A stretch of 64,000 bases of DNA from Sphingosinicella sp. CPCC 101087 (GCF_004151485.1 NZ_SBFF01000009.1:62001-126000); one strand, 5' to 3'; positions 47,774 through 57,545 are shown, counted from the first letter of the stretch. The notes: generated from the letters alone by a model not told the origin. Program-made: numbers and translations.

Positions 47774-48805
47774 TCAAACGGCGAGGGCATCAGCCGGGAG
47801 CCGGCGATCGGCGACGTAGAAGATGCGGTCGCCGGAGGAGATGGTCCCCTTGGTGTCGAAGCGGAAATCCGACCTGGCGCCTCCCGCAGGCCGCCAGGAA
47901 ACGGGAACAGCCCCGTGCCGGAGGAAGTGCGAAGTCACGGCGCCGAACGGCGCGTCCTTTCCCGGCCAGGTCACGCTGAACAAGGTGGCGGCCGCATCGG
48001 TGTGGCTGGCGAGGATGTGAAGCAGATGGCTCGATCCGGGGTCCTTGACGGCCTTGACCACCAGCTCCACCGACGGCGCCAGGACGACCTCCACGTTCGG
48101 GCAGTGAGCGGTCAGGAGCCGTGCATTTTCCTCCTCCTGGAAGAAGCAGACGATGTGCCCGCCGCGGTTCATCGCTGTGATGGCGAGGGCCGCCGCAAGC
48201 GTCTCCTCGTCGTTCGACGCGAAGATGATGACCCGCGCCGCCGTGGGAATGCCGGCCCGCAGCAGATCCTCACGAGCGGTAAGGCTGCGCGCGCGGACGT
48301 AGCGAATCCGATCGTCTTCGTTCACAAGATCGCGCCGTGCCAGCAGGATCAGGTCCTGATCGGGCTCAGCATCGGCGACGAGCTCATCGATCATCCGCGG
48401 CGTACGCTGTTCTTCATAGCCGACGAGCACGATATGCTCCCGCTCGCCACGGTAATCAGCAAGTCCCATGCGCCGCCTCCGCCACCTGCCGGACATCCCG
48501 GCCAGGGCCTTCGCGACCACCGTCGTGAAGGCCGCAATCGCGCCCGGAAAGACGATGAAGGCGGTCAGCAGCCGACCGGGCTGCGTCACCGGGGAAAGGT
48601 CGCCATAGCCGACCGTCGACGCGGTCGTGAGGTACCAGTAGAGGAAAGCCGAGGGCTCGAGGAGTCCGGATTCGCCCGCAAGGGCCATCAGCATCCAGGC
48701 AAGAGCCATGTGCAGCAGCACCCCACCCGCCAGCACCGACCAATGAAGTTCGGTAACCGCGCGGTAAATGGCTCGGATAATCGTTGCTATCCGTGGTGCT
48801 TCCAT
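47774..48805 (-). CDS. Potassium channel with TrkA-N (RCK) domain
   Basis: 343 residues. Two membrane helices flank a pore loop with the K+ selectivity filter STVGYGDLSP. The cytoplasmic RCK/TrkA-N region starts HIVLVGYEEQRTPRMIDELV, with VIIFASNDEETLAAALAITA, and may bind NAD(H) or another ligand. ATG 48805 gives MEAPRIATIIRAI; AGGAGGAG stands 15 bases upstream, which is far, so the exact start is uncertain. The upstream open frame is low-complexity and rejected. Confidence 0.9.
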   Translation of the reverse strand: MEAPRIATIIRAIYRAVTELHWSVLAGGVLLHMALAWMLMALAGESGLLEPSAFLYWYLTTASTVGYGDLSPVTQPGRLLTAFIVFPGAIAAFTTVVAKALAGMSGRWRRRRMGLADYRGEREHIVLVGYEEQRTPRMIDELVADAEPDQDLILLARRDLVNEDDRIRYVRARSLTAREDLLRAGIPTAARVIIFASNDEETLAAALAITAMNRGGHIVCFFQEEENARLLTAHCPNVEVVLAPSVELVVKAVKDPGSSHLLHILASHTDAAATLFSVTWPGKDAPFGAVTSHFLRHGAVPVSWRPAGGARSDFRFDTKGTISSGDRIFYVADRRLPADALAV

Positions 48806-48995
48806 GCTCGCGCAGCTTCTCCTCCTGCTTCGCCCGATGGTCCATGCGCTTTCCGCGCCGCGGCCGAACTGCCGGATCATGCCAGAGAGATGCCGGCGCC
48901 GGGGACGTGAGTCCGGCGGGGTAGCGGTGCGGCGGCCGCCTTGTCCAGCCGGGCACCGACTGGATGGACGCGACCCGGCCACCCGCTCCGCTCAT

Positions 48996-49175
48996 TCAGA
49001 GCGCCAGGCGCACGACCAGGACGACCGCTCCGGAGATCAAGCCCGCCGTCAGCGCGGCGAGGAGGCGCTGGGGTCGTCCCATTGAGCGCATGGCGCCGAC
49101 CAGGCTCCACAGCAGGTACAGGCCGACGCTCACGGCTACAATGTGGATCAGCACCTGTACGATGTGTTCGGTCAT
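48996..49175 (-). CDS. 59-residue two-helix membrane protein
   Basis: Two hydrophobic segments (VLIHIVAVSVGLYLLWSLVG and LAALTAGLISGAVVLVVRL) joined by AMRSMGRPQR. GAGGAG precedes ATG 49175 at ideal distance, which strongly supports a real gene despite its size. It is upstream of the potassium channel gene on the same strand (190 bp apart). No family recognised. Confidence 0.7.
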   Translation of the reverse strand: MTEHIVQVLIHIVAVSVGLYLLWSLVGAMRSMGRPQRLLAALTAGLISGAVVLVVRLAL

Positions 49176-49449
49176 GATTGCTCCTCGTCGAGACGGCATC
49201 TGCCATCGGCCTCGCCGTGCGGAGCCTGGAGAACGCATGAGGGCACCATCCGTGGCCCAAGACGGCGCGTGTCCCGCACGAGCCGCACCGGATCGCGGCG
49301 CATCCCGCGCGATCCGCGATCCGTTCGTTCGGTGCCGATCAACCGCACGGTCGAACGGCTTCGAAACCGAAACGACCGAAGATGCGTTCCCCCACCGTCG
49401 GTTCAGTCGACACGTCGCAATTCGCCTCGCCGGACGAAAGGAAGATGAA

Positions 49450-49875
49450 GTGGCCACCCTTGCCGCGAGGGCCGATGCGAGACCGCTGCATCCGCTGCAC
49501 GCCATGCTCCTGGCCTTCCCGCTCGCGCTGTTCGTCGGCGCCTTGCTCAGCGATCTCGCTTACTGGTCGAGCCATGAGATCCAGTGGACCAATTTCGCGT
49601 CCTGGCTGAACGCCGGCGGCCTGCTCGTCGGCGCCTTCGCCTTGTTGTGGGCGCTCGTCGAACTCGTGCGCAGTCGGCGCAGAGGACGGCCGGGACTCTA
49701 CTTCCTCCTGCTCCTCGCCATGTGGGTGCTCGCCTTCATCAACGCCTTGGTTCATTCGCGGGACGCCTGGGGGAGCATGCCCGCCGGGCTGTGGCTCTCC
49801 GCGATCGTCGCGTTGCTGGCCATTGCCGCCGCCTGGACCGGCTATTCCGGCTTCCGGACGGGCGACGTGAGATGA
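49450..49875 (+). CDS. DUF2231-type membrane protein
   Basis: 141 residues, four membrane segments. LHPLHAMLLAFPLALFVGAL and SDLAYWSSHEIQWTNFASWL give the HPLH and aromatic blocks of DUF2231. The start is GTG 49450 with AGGAAG seven bases upstream; the frame further upstream is open but without coding character. The stop overlaps the next gene (ATGA), so it is cotranslated with the second sorbosone-dehydrogenase-like lipoprotein. It may be a membrane partner or electron-transfer anchor for it; that is inference. Confidence 0.85.
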   Translation: MATLAARADARPLHPLHAMLLAFPLALFVGALLSDLAYWSSHEIQWTNFASWLNAGGLLVGAFALLWALVELVRSRRRGRPGLYFLLLLAMWVLAFINALVHSRDAWGSMPAGLWLSAIVALLAIAAAWTGYSGFRTGDVR

Positions 49876-51209
49876 TGGGCAGGTATCTGGTCGGCGCCCT
49901 TGGCGCACTGTCGCTCGCCGCCTGCGGAGGCGACCCGGATCCCGCGCAATACGGGCCCGATCCCGACCTTCCGCAGCAGCAGAGGGGCCTGCTTCCCAGC
50001 ATGGAAATCCCCCACCCGGCCGGCTGGGGCGAGGATCGGCCGATCGTCCCCGAGGGCTATGCGATCGCTGCCATCGCGACCGACCTCGCAATCCCGCGGC
50101 AGACCCTGGTGCTTCCCAATGGGGACATATTGGTCGCCGAGGGAGCGGGAAGCAGCGCGCCGCCGCTGCGCCCGAAGGACGTGATCGCCGGCCTGATCAA
50201 GAAGCAGGGCAAGAGTTCGGTCAAGGGCGGCGACCGGTTGACCTTGCTGCGGGACGGGGACGGCAACGGCACCTATGAAGGACGCACGGTCTTCGCCGAG
50301 AATCTCAACGCGCCCTACGGGCTCTCGCTCGTGAATGGAGGCCTTTACGTCGCCAACCAGGACAGCCTGGTGCGCTTCGACTATCGGGTCGGGCAGACCC
50401 GCGCCAGCGGGCCGCCGGAGAAGATTGCGGACCTGCCGTCGGCGATCAACCATCACTGGACCAAGGCGATGGCAGCCAGCCCGGACGGCCGATTCCTCTA
50501 TGTCGGCATCGGCTCCAACAGCAACATCACCGAGCGCGGAATGGCGGCGGAGGTCGACCGCGCGATGGTGTGGCAGATCGACGTCGAGACTGGCGCCCAC
50601 CGGCCCTATGCGACCGGTCTTCGCAATCCCAGCGCGCTGGCGATGCAGCCGGGATCGGGGCGGTTATGGGCGGCCGTCAACGAGCGCGACGAGCTGGGAC
50701 CCAACCTCGTTCCTGACTATATCACCTCGGTGCGCGAGGGCGGCTTCTACGGCTGGCCCTATGCCTATTGGGGGCCCAACGTCGATCCGCGGGTGCGGCC
50801 ACAGAATCCCGAGAAGGTCGCGGCGACGATCCGGCCGGACTATAGCCTCGGATCGCACGTCGCGCCGCTCGGCCTCGCTTTCTCGATGCCGACGCTTGGA
50901 CCGCGCTTCGCACAGGGCGTGTTCGTGGGCGAGCATGGCAGCTGGAACCGGAACGAGCCCGTCGGCTACAAGGTGGTCTTCGTGCCGTTCCGCGGCGGCC
51001 GTCCCGCAGGGCCGCCGATCGACTTCGTTTCCGGCTTCCTTGGACCGGACGGGCGCGCGCGCGGCCGGCCGGTCGGGGTGACGGTGGACCCGCGGGGCGC
51101 GCTGATCGTCGCCGACGATCTTTCCAACACGGTCTGGAGAGTGACGCCCGTGCGGCCGAGCGGGGCGGCTGGGGCCTCGGCGCCCGCCACCGGTGGCCCC
51201 GATGGATAG
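49872..51209 (+). CDS. Sorbosone dehydrogenase family lipoprotein (copy 2)
   Basis: 445 residues, lipoprotein signal LVGALGALSLAACGG. Beta-propeller blocks match the copy at 21228: [80 protein letters not shown]-dependent aldose/sorbosone dehydrogenase role is expected from the family; substrate unknown. It starts inside the DUF2231 stop (ATG 49872). Between residues ~75 and ~105 it differs from copy 1 by a short charged insert (KDVIAGLIKKQGKSSVKGG). Confidence 0.9.
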   Translation: MMGRYLVGALGALSLAACGGDPDPAQYGPDPDLPQQQRGLLPSMEIPHPAGWGEDRPIVPEGYAIAAIATDLAIPRQTLVLPNGDILVAEGAGSSAPPLRPKDVIAGLIKKQGKSSVKGGDRLTLLRDGDGNGTYEGRTVFAENLNAPYGLSLVNGGLYVANQDSLVRFDYRVGQTRASGPPEKIADLPSAINHHWTKAMAASPDGRFLYVGIGSNSNITERGMAAEVDRAMVWQIDVETGAHRPYATGLRNPSALAMQPGSGRLWAAVNERDELGPNLVPDYITSVREGGFYGWPYAYWGPNVDPRVRPQNPEKVAATIRPDYSLGSHVAPLGLAFSMPTLGPRFAQGVFVGEHGSWNRNEPVGYKVVFVPFRGGRPAGPPIDFVSGFLGPDGRARGRPVGVTVDPRGALIVADDLSNTVWRVTPVRPSGAAGASAPATGGPDG

Positions 51210-51254
51210 CCGCCGGCCGAGCCGCCCGGCATCGAGGGCGTCCGACGAAGAGCG
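51204..51254 (+). repeat. ~50-bp dispersed repeat, copy 2
   Basis: Second copy of the element at 47593-47643. It begins on the last codons of the sorbosone-dehydrogenase-like gene (the TAG in GGATAG is its stop) and ends in GTCCGACGAAGAGCG. The sequence beyond the ~50 bp does not match, so it is a short dispersed element rather than a gene duplication. Confidence 0.5.
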
Positions 51255-51290
51255 GCCCGGGCAAATCCGAGAAATCGCGCCGGCGGAGCG

Positions 51291-52025
51291 TCAGCGCTTG
51301 CGCGCCGTCACCAGGTAATTGAGCGACACGTCGTCGGTCAGGCCGAACCCGCGCGTCGGCGTCCAGCCGATTCCGGTGACGTCGACCGGCTCCAGCCCCG
51401 CCTCGTTCAGGCGGGCGGCGAGCTCGTCCGGCGTCAGGAACTTGTCCCAGTCGTGCGTGCCCTTCGGGATCCGGCCCAACCCCTCGCCGATCGTGATCAT
51501 CATCAGGCGCGACCAGGCGGTACGGTTGGGAGTCGAGAGGATGAGGAGGCCGTCCGCCTTCACCGCGCCGGCTAGGCCGGCGACAAAGGCGGGCACGTCG
51601 GCGACATGCTCGACCACCTCGAGGCTGGTGACGAGGTCGTACGCGCCGTCGAGACGCTCGACCCCGCCGACGCGATAGTCGATCTCCAGCCCCTGTCCGA
51701 GCGCGTGGGCACGCGCCACCGCAATATTCTCCTCGGCCGCGTCGACGGCGGTGACTGCTGCGCCGAGCCGAGCCAGCGGCTCGGCGAGCAGGCCGGCGCC
51801 GCACCCGACGTCGGCGGCGCGCCGCCCGGCGAGCGGCCTCAGGTCGTGCTCGTCGAGGCTCCAATGCTGATCGACCCGGTCGCGCAGGTAGCGCAGACGG
51901 ACCGGGTTGAGCTGGTGAAGCGTGGCGGAAGATCCCTTCGGATCCCACCAGTCAGCCGCCATCCGGCCGAAATGCTCGGCCTCGGCGGGATCGATGGTCG
52001 GCGCGGCGTCGCTTGCCTGTGGCAT
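51291..52025 (-). CDS. ubiG: Ubiquinone biosynthesis O-methyltransferase
   Basis: Carries out both O-methylations in ubiquinone synthesis, SAM-dependent. 244 residues. The N-terminal EAEHFGRMAADWWDPKGSSA and LHQLNPVRLRYLRDRV are characteristic of UbiG. SAM motif I is DVGCGAGLLAEPLARLGAAV. LEVVEHVADVPAF, STPNRTAWSRLMMI and GTHDWDKFLTPDEL follow. Divergent from lysC across ~80 bp, a common alphaproteobacterial pairing. Confidence 0.95.
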   Translation of the reverse strand: MPQASDAAPTIDPAEAEHFGRMAADWWDPKGSSATLHQLNPVRLRYLRDRVDQHWSLDEHDLRPLAGRRAADVGCGAGLLAEPLARLGAAVTAVDAAEENIAVARAHALGQGLEIDYRVGGVERLDGAYDLVTSLEVVEHVADVPAFVAGLAGAVKADGLLILSTPNRTAWSRLMMITIGEGLGRIPKGTHDWDKFLTPDELAARLNEAGLEPVDVTGIGWTPTRGFGLTDDVSLNYLVTARKR

Positions 52026-52104
52026 GGCACCTCCCTATCAGGGCGCGGCCTCGTTTTGGACCCTTTTCCTTCGGTTCGAACGTCCAGCTCATGGCGGAGA
52101 CCTG

Positions 52105-53343
52105 ATGGCGCGGATCGTGATGAAGTTCGGCGGCACCTCGATGGCGGGCATCGAGCGAATCCGCCATGTCTCCGCTCTGGTGAAGCGCGAGGCGGAGCGC
52201 GGCAACCAGGTAGCGGTGGTCGTATCCGCGATGGCGGGCGAGACCGACCGGCTGGTGCAGCTCTGCCGCGAGGCGGCCTCGCTCTACGATCCGCGTGAAT
52301 ATGACGTGGTGGTGGCGAGCGGCGAGCAGGTCACCAGCGGTCTGCTCGCGATCACGCTCCAGGGCATGGGCGTCAACGCCCGCTCCTATATGGGCTGGCA
52401 GCTGCCGATCCGCGCCAGCGGCCATGCCGCCGCCCTGATCGACCATATCGACGCCGCCGTGCTCGAGCGGGTGTTCCAGACCGGCGGGATCGCGGTCATT
52501 CCCGGGTTCCAGGGCGTGACCGCCGAGGGCGACCTGGCGACGCTGGGCCGCGGCGGTTCCGACACCTCCGCGGTGGCGCTCGCGGCGGCGATGAAGGCCG
52601 ACCGCTGCGACATCTATACCGACGTGGACGGGGTCTACACGACCGATCCCAGGATCGTGCCGCGGGCGCGCAAGCTCGACCTGATCACCTATGAGGAGAT
52701 GCTGGAGCTGGCGAGCGTCGGCGCCAAGGTGCTGCAGACGCGCTCGGTCGGCCTGGCCATGCGAACCAACATGCCGCTTCAGGTGCTCTCCTCGTTCGAG
52801 GACCGGCCGGGCACCCTGATCGTCGGCGACGAAGCGATCGAGGACAGGGAAATGGAAAGAAACGTCATCACCGGCATCGCCCATGACAAGAATGAGGCGA
52901 TGGTTACCCTGACCGGCCTGCCCGACCGGGCCGGGACGGTCGCCGAGATCTTCTCGCCGCTGGCCGAGGCGAGCATCAATGTCGACATGATCGTCCAGGC
53001 CTCGCCGCGCCGCGATGCGGAGAGCACGCTCACCTTCACCGTTCCGCGCGCCTCGCTGGCCCACAGCGTCGCCGAGCTGGAGAAGGTGAAGGAGAAGATC
53101 GGCTTCGCCGACATCGTCACCGACACCAATGTCGTGAAGATCAGCGCCGTCGGCGTCGGCATGCGCTCCAATGCGGGCATCGCCGCCCAGATGTTCCGGA
53201 CGCTGGCGGGGCGCGGGATCAACATCCTCGCCATCACGACGTCGGAGATCAAGGTGTCGGTCCTGATCCCCGAGGAATATACCGAACTGGCGGTGCGCGT
53301 CCTGCACACCGCCTACGGGCTGGACGCGGAGGATGCGGCATGA
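52105..53343 (+). CDS. lysC: Aspartate kinase (housekeeping)
   Basis: Entry enzyme for lysine, threonine and methionine synthesis. 412 residues, monofunctional. The kinase domain opens [20 protein letters not shown], with [20 protein letters not shown]. Two ACT domains at the end ([40 protein letters not shown]) give feedback control. GGAG precedes ATG 52105. It overlaps the next gene by 4 bp. It coexists with the Ask_Ect gene at the window start, which presumably serves ectoine. Confidence 0.97.
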   Translation: MARIVMKFGGTSMAGIERIRHVSALVKREAERGNQVAVVVSAMAGETDRLVQLCREAASLYDPREYDVVVASGEQVTSGLLAITLQGMGVNARSYMGWQLPIRASGHAAALIDHIDAAVLERVFQTGGIAVIPGFQGVTAEGDLATLGRGGSDTSAVALAAAMKADRCDIYTDVDGVYTTDPRIVPRARKLDLITYEEMLELASVGAKVLQTRSVGLAMRTNMPLQVLSSFEDRPGTLIVGDEAIEDREMERNVITGIAHDKNEAMVTLTGLPDRAGTVAEIFSPLAEASINVDMIVQASPRRDAESTLTFTVPRASLAHSVAELEKVKEKIGFADIVTDTNVVKISAVGVGMRSNAGIAAQMFRTLAGRGINILAITTSEIKVSVLIPEEYTELAVRVLHTAYGLDAEDAA

Positions 53344-54407
53344 CCAGCGAAGTCGCGCTCGAGGCGGAGGCGGTGAAGTCGGACGGCGTCGGGCTCGACC
53401 GGCTGAAGCGGCTGATGCGGCGCGGCACCGACTTCCTGGGCTGCGAATATTCCGTCCTGGGCGGCGCGATGAGCTGGATCTCGGAGCGCAATCTCGTGTC
53501 CGCCATCTCCAATGCCGGCGGCTTCGGCGTGATCGCCTGCGGCGCGATGATGCCCGACATGCTCGATGCGGAGATCGCCGAGACGCGCAAACGGACCGAC
53601 CGGCCGTTCGGGGTGAACCTCATCACCATGCATCCCGCCCTGTCCGAGCTGATCGACATATGCGCCAAGCATGAGGTGAGCCATGTCGTGCTCGCCGGCG
53701 GGCTCCCGCCGGCCGGCGCGATCGAGCGGATCAAGGGTCGGGGCGCGAAGCTCATCTGCTTCGCCCCGGCACTGGCCCTGGCGAAGAAGCTGGTGCGATC
53801 GGGCGTCGACGCACTGGTCATAGAGGGGATGGAGGCGGGCGGCCATATCGGGCCGGTTTCGACGTCGGTGCTCGCCCAGGAGATATTGCCGCCGCTGTCG
53901 GCCGACGTGCCGATCTTCGTCGCGGGCGGGATCGGCCATGGCGGGCTGATCGCCGGCTATCTGGAAATGGGCGCGGTCGGGGTCCAGCTCGGCACCCGCT
54001 TCGTCTGCGCGCACGAATGCATCGCCCATCCCGATTTCAAGAAGGCGTTCATCCGCGCATCGGCTCGCGACGCCGTCACCTCGGTCCAGATCGACCCGCG
54101 CCTGCCGGTCATCCCGGTGCGGGCGCTGAAGAATCGCGAGATGGAATCGTTCGCGCGCAAGCAGCGCGAGGTCGCCGAGCTGCTCGACCGCGGCGAGGTG
54201 GAGATGGCCGAGGCCCAGCTCCAGATCGAGCAATATTGGGCGGGCGCGCTTCGCCGCGCGGTGATCGACGGCGACGTCGAGACCGGATCGGTGATGGCCG
54301 GCCAGTCGGTCGGCATGGTCAAGCAGGAGCAGACGGTGGCCGAGATCATGGGCCAGCTGGTCGACGAAGCGGCCCACGCGCTCGAGAGGCGGTCGGGACA
54401 CGCATGA
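53340..54407 (+). CDS. FMN-dependent nitronate monooxygenase / FabK-like enzyme
   Basis: 355 residues, TIM barrel. FGVNLITMHP, VVLAGGLPP, GMEAGGHIGPVST (the GGH with catalytic His), FVAGGIGHGGLIAGYLEMGA and GVQLGTRFVCAHEC are shared by nitronate monooxygenases and FabK enoyl reductases. A C-terminal extension (EMESFARKQREVAELLDRGE) is typical of a larger subgroup. Coupled to lysC upstream and to an ABM protein downstream (ATGA both). The true reaction is uncertain. Confidence 0.88.
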   Translation: MTSEVALEAEAVKSDGVGLDRLKRLMRRGTDFLGCEYSVLGGAMSWISERNLVSAISNAGGFGVIACGAMMPDMLDAEIAETRKRTDRPFGVNLITMHPALSELIDICAKHEVSHVVLAGGLPPAGAIERIKGRGAKLICFAPALALAKKLVRSGVDALVIEGMEAGGHIGPVSTSVLAQEILPPLSADVPIFVAGGIGHGGLIAGYLEMGAVGVQLGTRFVCAHECIAHPDFKKAFIRASARDAVTSVQIDPRLPVIPVRALKNREMESFARKQREVAELLDRGEVEMAEAQLQIEQYWAGALRRAVIDGDVETGSVMAGQSVGMVKQEQTVAEIMGQLVDEAAHALERRSGHA

Positions 54408-54790
54408 TCGCGCTCGGGCGCAGGGCCTTCGTCGCCGGCGCGGCCGGGTTGGTCGCGCTGCCGGCTTCTGCGGTCCCCGGACAGGCCGGACAGGCGATGC
54501 ACGGGCTCATCGGCAAGATGCGCGCGGCCGCCGGCCGGCGCGACGCGCTGATCGCGATCCTGCTCGAAGGTACCGAGGCGATGCCGGGTTGCCTTTCCTA
54601 CGTGGTCGCGAAGGATCCGGCCGACGCGGATGCGATCTGGATCACCGAGGTGTGGGACAGCCGCGAGAGCCACCGGGCCTCGCTCCAGCTGCCGCAGGTG
54701 CGCGACGCCATCGCCCGCGCCCGTCCGCTCATCGCCGGCTTCGACAGCTCGGTCGAGACCGAGCCGATCGGCGGCATGGGGATCGGCTGA
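54404..54790 (+). CDS. Exported antibiotic biosynthesis monooxygenase (ABM) domain protein
   Basis: 128 residues. A signal-like N-terminus (LGRRAFVAGAAGLVALPASA) with twin arginines suggests Tat or Sec export. The ABM ferredoxin-like domain follows: GLIGKMRAAAGRRDALIAIL, MPGCLSYVVAKDPADADAIW, ITEVWDSRESHRASL. ABM proteins range from heme or quinol oxygenases to unknowns. Coupled to the FabK-like gene. Confidence 0.82.
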   Translation: MIALGRRAFVAGAAGLVALPASAVPGQAGQAMHGLIGKMRAAAGRRDALIAILLEGTEAMPGCLSYVVAKDPADADAIWITEVWDSRESHRASLQLPQVRDAIARARPLIAGFDSSVETEPIGGMGIG

Positions 54791-54853
54791 AGCGGGTCGG
54801 GCGCCGCTCGGGGCGCAGGCGGCTGCCGGAACAGCCGAGAAACCGGAGTCCCG

Positions 54854-55150
54854 TCAGCGCCGGCTTACATCCGCCGGGGCGCCGCCGATCCCGTCGCGCA
54901 GAACCGCCGGGACCGGGCAGCCATCCACCACGCGGTGCACCGCAAGCTCGAGGCGGCCGGGCGGGAGCTCGATCAGCCGGCGCGGTCGACTGCGGACGAC
55001 CCAGCCCTCGTCGGCGTAGCGCGGGGCGAGGTTCGGGCAGGCCGGAGCGGCGTCGGTGGCGGCGGCAGGCGCCTCGCGCGGCGGGAAGTTCGCGGCCGGC
55101 GACGCCGTGACAACGGACAAAGCGGCGGCGGAAAGGATCATGGCGAACAT
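54854..55150 (-). CDS. Small hypothetical exported protein
   Basis: 98 residues with a short signal peptide (MILSAAALSVVTASPAA) and a mature part with two cysteines (APACPNLAPRY; VDGCPVPAVLRDG), perhaps a disulfide, and the arginine-rich WVVRSRPRRLIELPPGRLEL. AGGAGGG precedes ATG 55150. The open frame upstream is antisense to the ptsP promoter region and rejected. No family recognised. Confidence 0.65.
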   Translation of the reverse strand: MFAMILSAAALSVVTASPAANFPPREAPAAATDAAPACPNLAPRYADEGWVVRSRPRRLIELPPGRLELAVHRVVDGCPVPAVLRDGIGGAPADVSRR

Positions 55151-55254
55151 GGCACCCTCCTGAACCGCCATCCTAGCAGAAATAGCCTCGTTCCGCACCC
55201 TTCCGGCCGCCGTCGGGATTTGGAAGCGGACCGGCCTTATGATAGCGCCGGTAC

Positions 55255-57528
55255 ATGCCGACCACGTCCACCACGTCCGCCCGGGAGATATTGACCGGCC
55301 TCCACGACGTGATGGCATCCAAGGCCAGCGCGCAGGCCAAGCTCAACAAGGTGGTCAAGATCATCGCCGAGGCGATGGCGAGCGAGGTCTGCTCCATCTA
55401 TCTGCTTCGCGACGGCGTGCTCGAACTGTTCGCGACGGTGGGCCTCAACCAGAAAGCGGTCCACGTCACCAAGCTGGCGCTCGGGGAGGGGCTGGTCGGG
55501 TCGATCGCCAAGGACGTCGCCGTCCTGAACCTCGCCGAAGCCGCCAGCCATCCCGAATTCGCCTATCGCCCGGAGACAGGCGAGGAGGTGTTCCACAGCT
55601 TCGCCGGCGTTCCGATCGTGCGCAAGGAACGGGCCATCGGCGTGCTCGCCGTCCAGCATGCCGAGCCGCGCGCTTATGACGAGATCGAGATAGAGGCGCT
55701 GCAGACGGTGGCGATGGTGCTGTCCGAGCTGATCGCCAATGCCGGACTCGCCGACCGCGCCGCCAGCGCGGCGACCGAGAGCCGCGGGTCCGGCACCGCC
55801 CGGATCGCCGGCCAGAAGCTGGTGGTCGGCATGGCCAAGGGCCATGCCGTCTATCACCAGCCGCGCGTCCTCATCGAGCATACGGTCGCCGAGGATATCG
55901 AGGCCGAGCGGCACCGCGTCTATGCCGCCTTCGCGCGGATGCGCGAGCAGATCGACACGATGATGGGCCATGCCGAGTTCGGCACCGTCGGCGAGCATCA
56001 GGAGGTGCTCGAGACGTACAAGATGTTCGCTTATGACGAGGGCTGGTCGCGCCGGATCAACGAGTCGATCGACAGCGGCCTTACCGCCGAGGCGGCGATC
56101 GAGCGGGTTCGCCAGCGGATGCAGACGCGGATGCGGCAGATCGACGATCCGTTGCTGCAGGAGCGGATGCACGATCTCGACGACCTGTCGAACCGGCTTT
56201 TGCGCATCGTCTCCGGCCAGCTCGGCACCGCGGCGCAGGCCGGCCTGCCGCAGGATGCGATCCTGATCGCGCGCAACCTGGGACCGGCCGAACTGCTCGA
56301 ATATGACCGGCGCAAGCTCAAGGGCGTGATCCTGGAGGAAGGATCGCTGACCGCCCACGTCACCATCGTTGCCCGCGCCATGGGCGTGCCGATGATCGGG
56401 CGCGCCCGGAACGTGCGCCGGCAGATCCAAGAGGGCGACCTCGTCCTGCTCGACGGCGGCGAGGGCGCCGCCTTCGCCCGACCGACGCCGGCGGTGCAGG
56501 AGGCGTTCGAGACCAAGCTCGCCGCCAGCCAGAAGAGGCGGGCCGAATATGCGGCGGTCAAGGACCTGCCGCCGATCACCCGCGACGGGACGCGGATCGC
56601 GGTGATGGTCAATGCCGGCCTTCGCGACGACGTCGCGGCGCTCGGGCTGACGGGGGCGGACGGGATCGGGCTGTTCCGCACCGAATTCCAGTTCCTGGTC
56701 TCGGCGACGCTGCCGCGGCGGGAAAGCCAGCAGCGGCTCTATCGCGCCGTGCTCGAAGCCGCCGGGGACAAGCCGGTCATCTTCCGCACCGTCGACGTGG
56801 GCGGCGACAAGCAGCTCCCCTATCTCCACGCCAGCGGCAATGGCGAGGAGAATCCGGCGCTCGGCTGGCGCGCTCTGCGGCTCGCGCTCGACCGCGACAC
56901 GCTGATGAAGGCCCAGGCCCGCGCCCTGCTGGAGGCCGCCGCCGGCCGGAACCTGGACATCATGTTTCCGATGGTGTCCGAGCCGTGGGAGTTCGACCAG
57001 GCCAAAACGCTGGTCGAGGAGCAGCGCGCCTGGCTCGCCGGCCGGAAGAAGAGGCTGCCGACGCGCGTCCGCTACGGTGCGATGCTGGAGGTTCCGGCGC
57101 TCGCCGAGATGCTCGACCTGCTGCTCCCGCGGATCGACTTCATGTCGATCGGCACCAACGATCTCACCCAGTTCCTGTTCGCGGCCGACCGTTCCAATCC
57201 GCTGCTCGCCGAGCGCTACGACTGGCTTTCGCCGGCGATCCTGCGCTTCCTCAGGCGAGTGGTGCGCGCCGCCGACGCCGCGAACGTGCCGGTGGGCGTG
57301 TGCGGGGAGATGGGCGGTCGTACGCTGGAAGCGATGGCCCTGGTCGGGATCGGCGTCCGGCGCCTTTCGATCACCCCCGCCGGCGTCGGGCCGGTGAAGG
57401 CGATGATCCGTTCGCTCGACGGCGGGGCGGCCACGGCGCTGCTCGACCGGCTGCTCGACAAGCCGCCGCCGGACATGCGCGCGGCGCTCGCCGCCTGGGC
57501 GGAGAAGAACAAGGTCGCCATGGCCTGA
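55255..57528 (+). CDS. ptsP: PEP-protein phosphotransferase, nitrogen-type (EI-Ntr)
   Basis: First enzyme of the regulatory nitrogen PTS; phosphorylates NPr from PEP. 757 residues. An N-terminal GAF domain (residues ~1-165; LNKVVKIIAEAMASEVCSIY) precedes the enzyme I core. The active-site histidine is in SLTAHVTIVARAMGVP at about residue 368. The PEP-binding barrel shows GIGLFRTEFQFL, DVGGDKQLPYL, MFPMVSEPWEF, and the Cys in VPVGVCGEMGG. It lies downstream of lysC, as in many alphaproteobacteria, but with three extra genes between. Confidence 0.96.
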   Translation: MPTTSTTSAREILTGLHDVMASKASAQAKLNKVVKIIAEAMASEVCSIYLLRDGVLELFATVGLNQKAVHVTKLALGEGLVGSIAKDVAVLNLAEAASHPEFAYRPETGEEVFHSFAGVPIVRKERAIGVLAVQHAEPRAYDEIEIEALQTVAMVLSELIANAGLADRAASAATESRGSGTARIAGQKLVVGMAKGHAVYHQPRVLIEHTVAEDIEAERHRVYAAFARMREQIDTMMGHAEFGTVGEHQEVLETYKMFAYDEGWSRRINESIDSGLTAEAAIERVRQRMQTRMRQIDDPLLQERMHDLDDLSNRLLRIVSGQLGTAAQAGLPQDAILIARNLGPAELLEYDRRKLKGVILEEGSLTAHVTIVARAMGVPMIGRARNVRRQIQEGDLVLLDGGEGAAFARPTPAVQEAFETKLAASQKRRAEYAAVKDLPPITRDGTRIAVMVNAGLRDDVAALGLTGADGIGLFRTEFQFLVSATLPRRESQQRLYRAVLEAAGDKPVIFRTVDVGGDKQLPYLHASGNGEENPALGWRALRLALDRDTLMKAQARALLEAAAGRNLDIMFPMVSEPWEFDQAKTLVEEQRAWLAGRKKRLPTRVRYGAMLEVPALAEMLDLLLPRIDFMSIGTNDLTQFLFAADRSNPLLAERYDWLSPAILRFLRRVVRAADAANVPVGVCGEMGGRTLEAMALVGIGVRRLSITPAGVGPVKAMIRSLDGGAATALLDRLLDKPPPDMRAALAAWAEKNKVAMA

Positions 57529-57545
57529 GCGGCGGTGCGGCCGTG

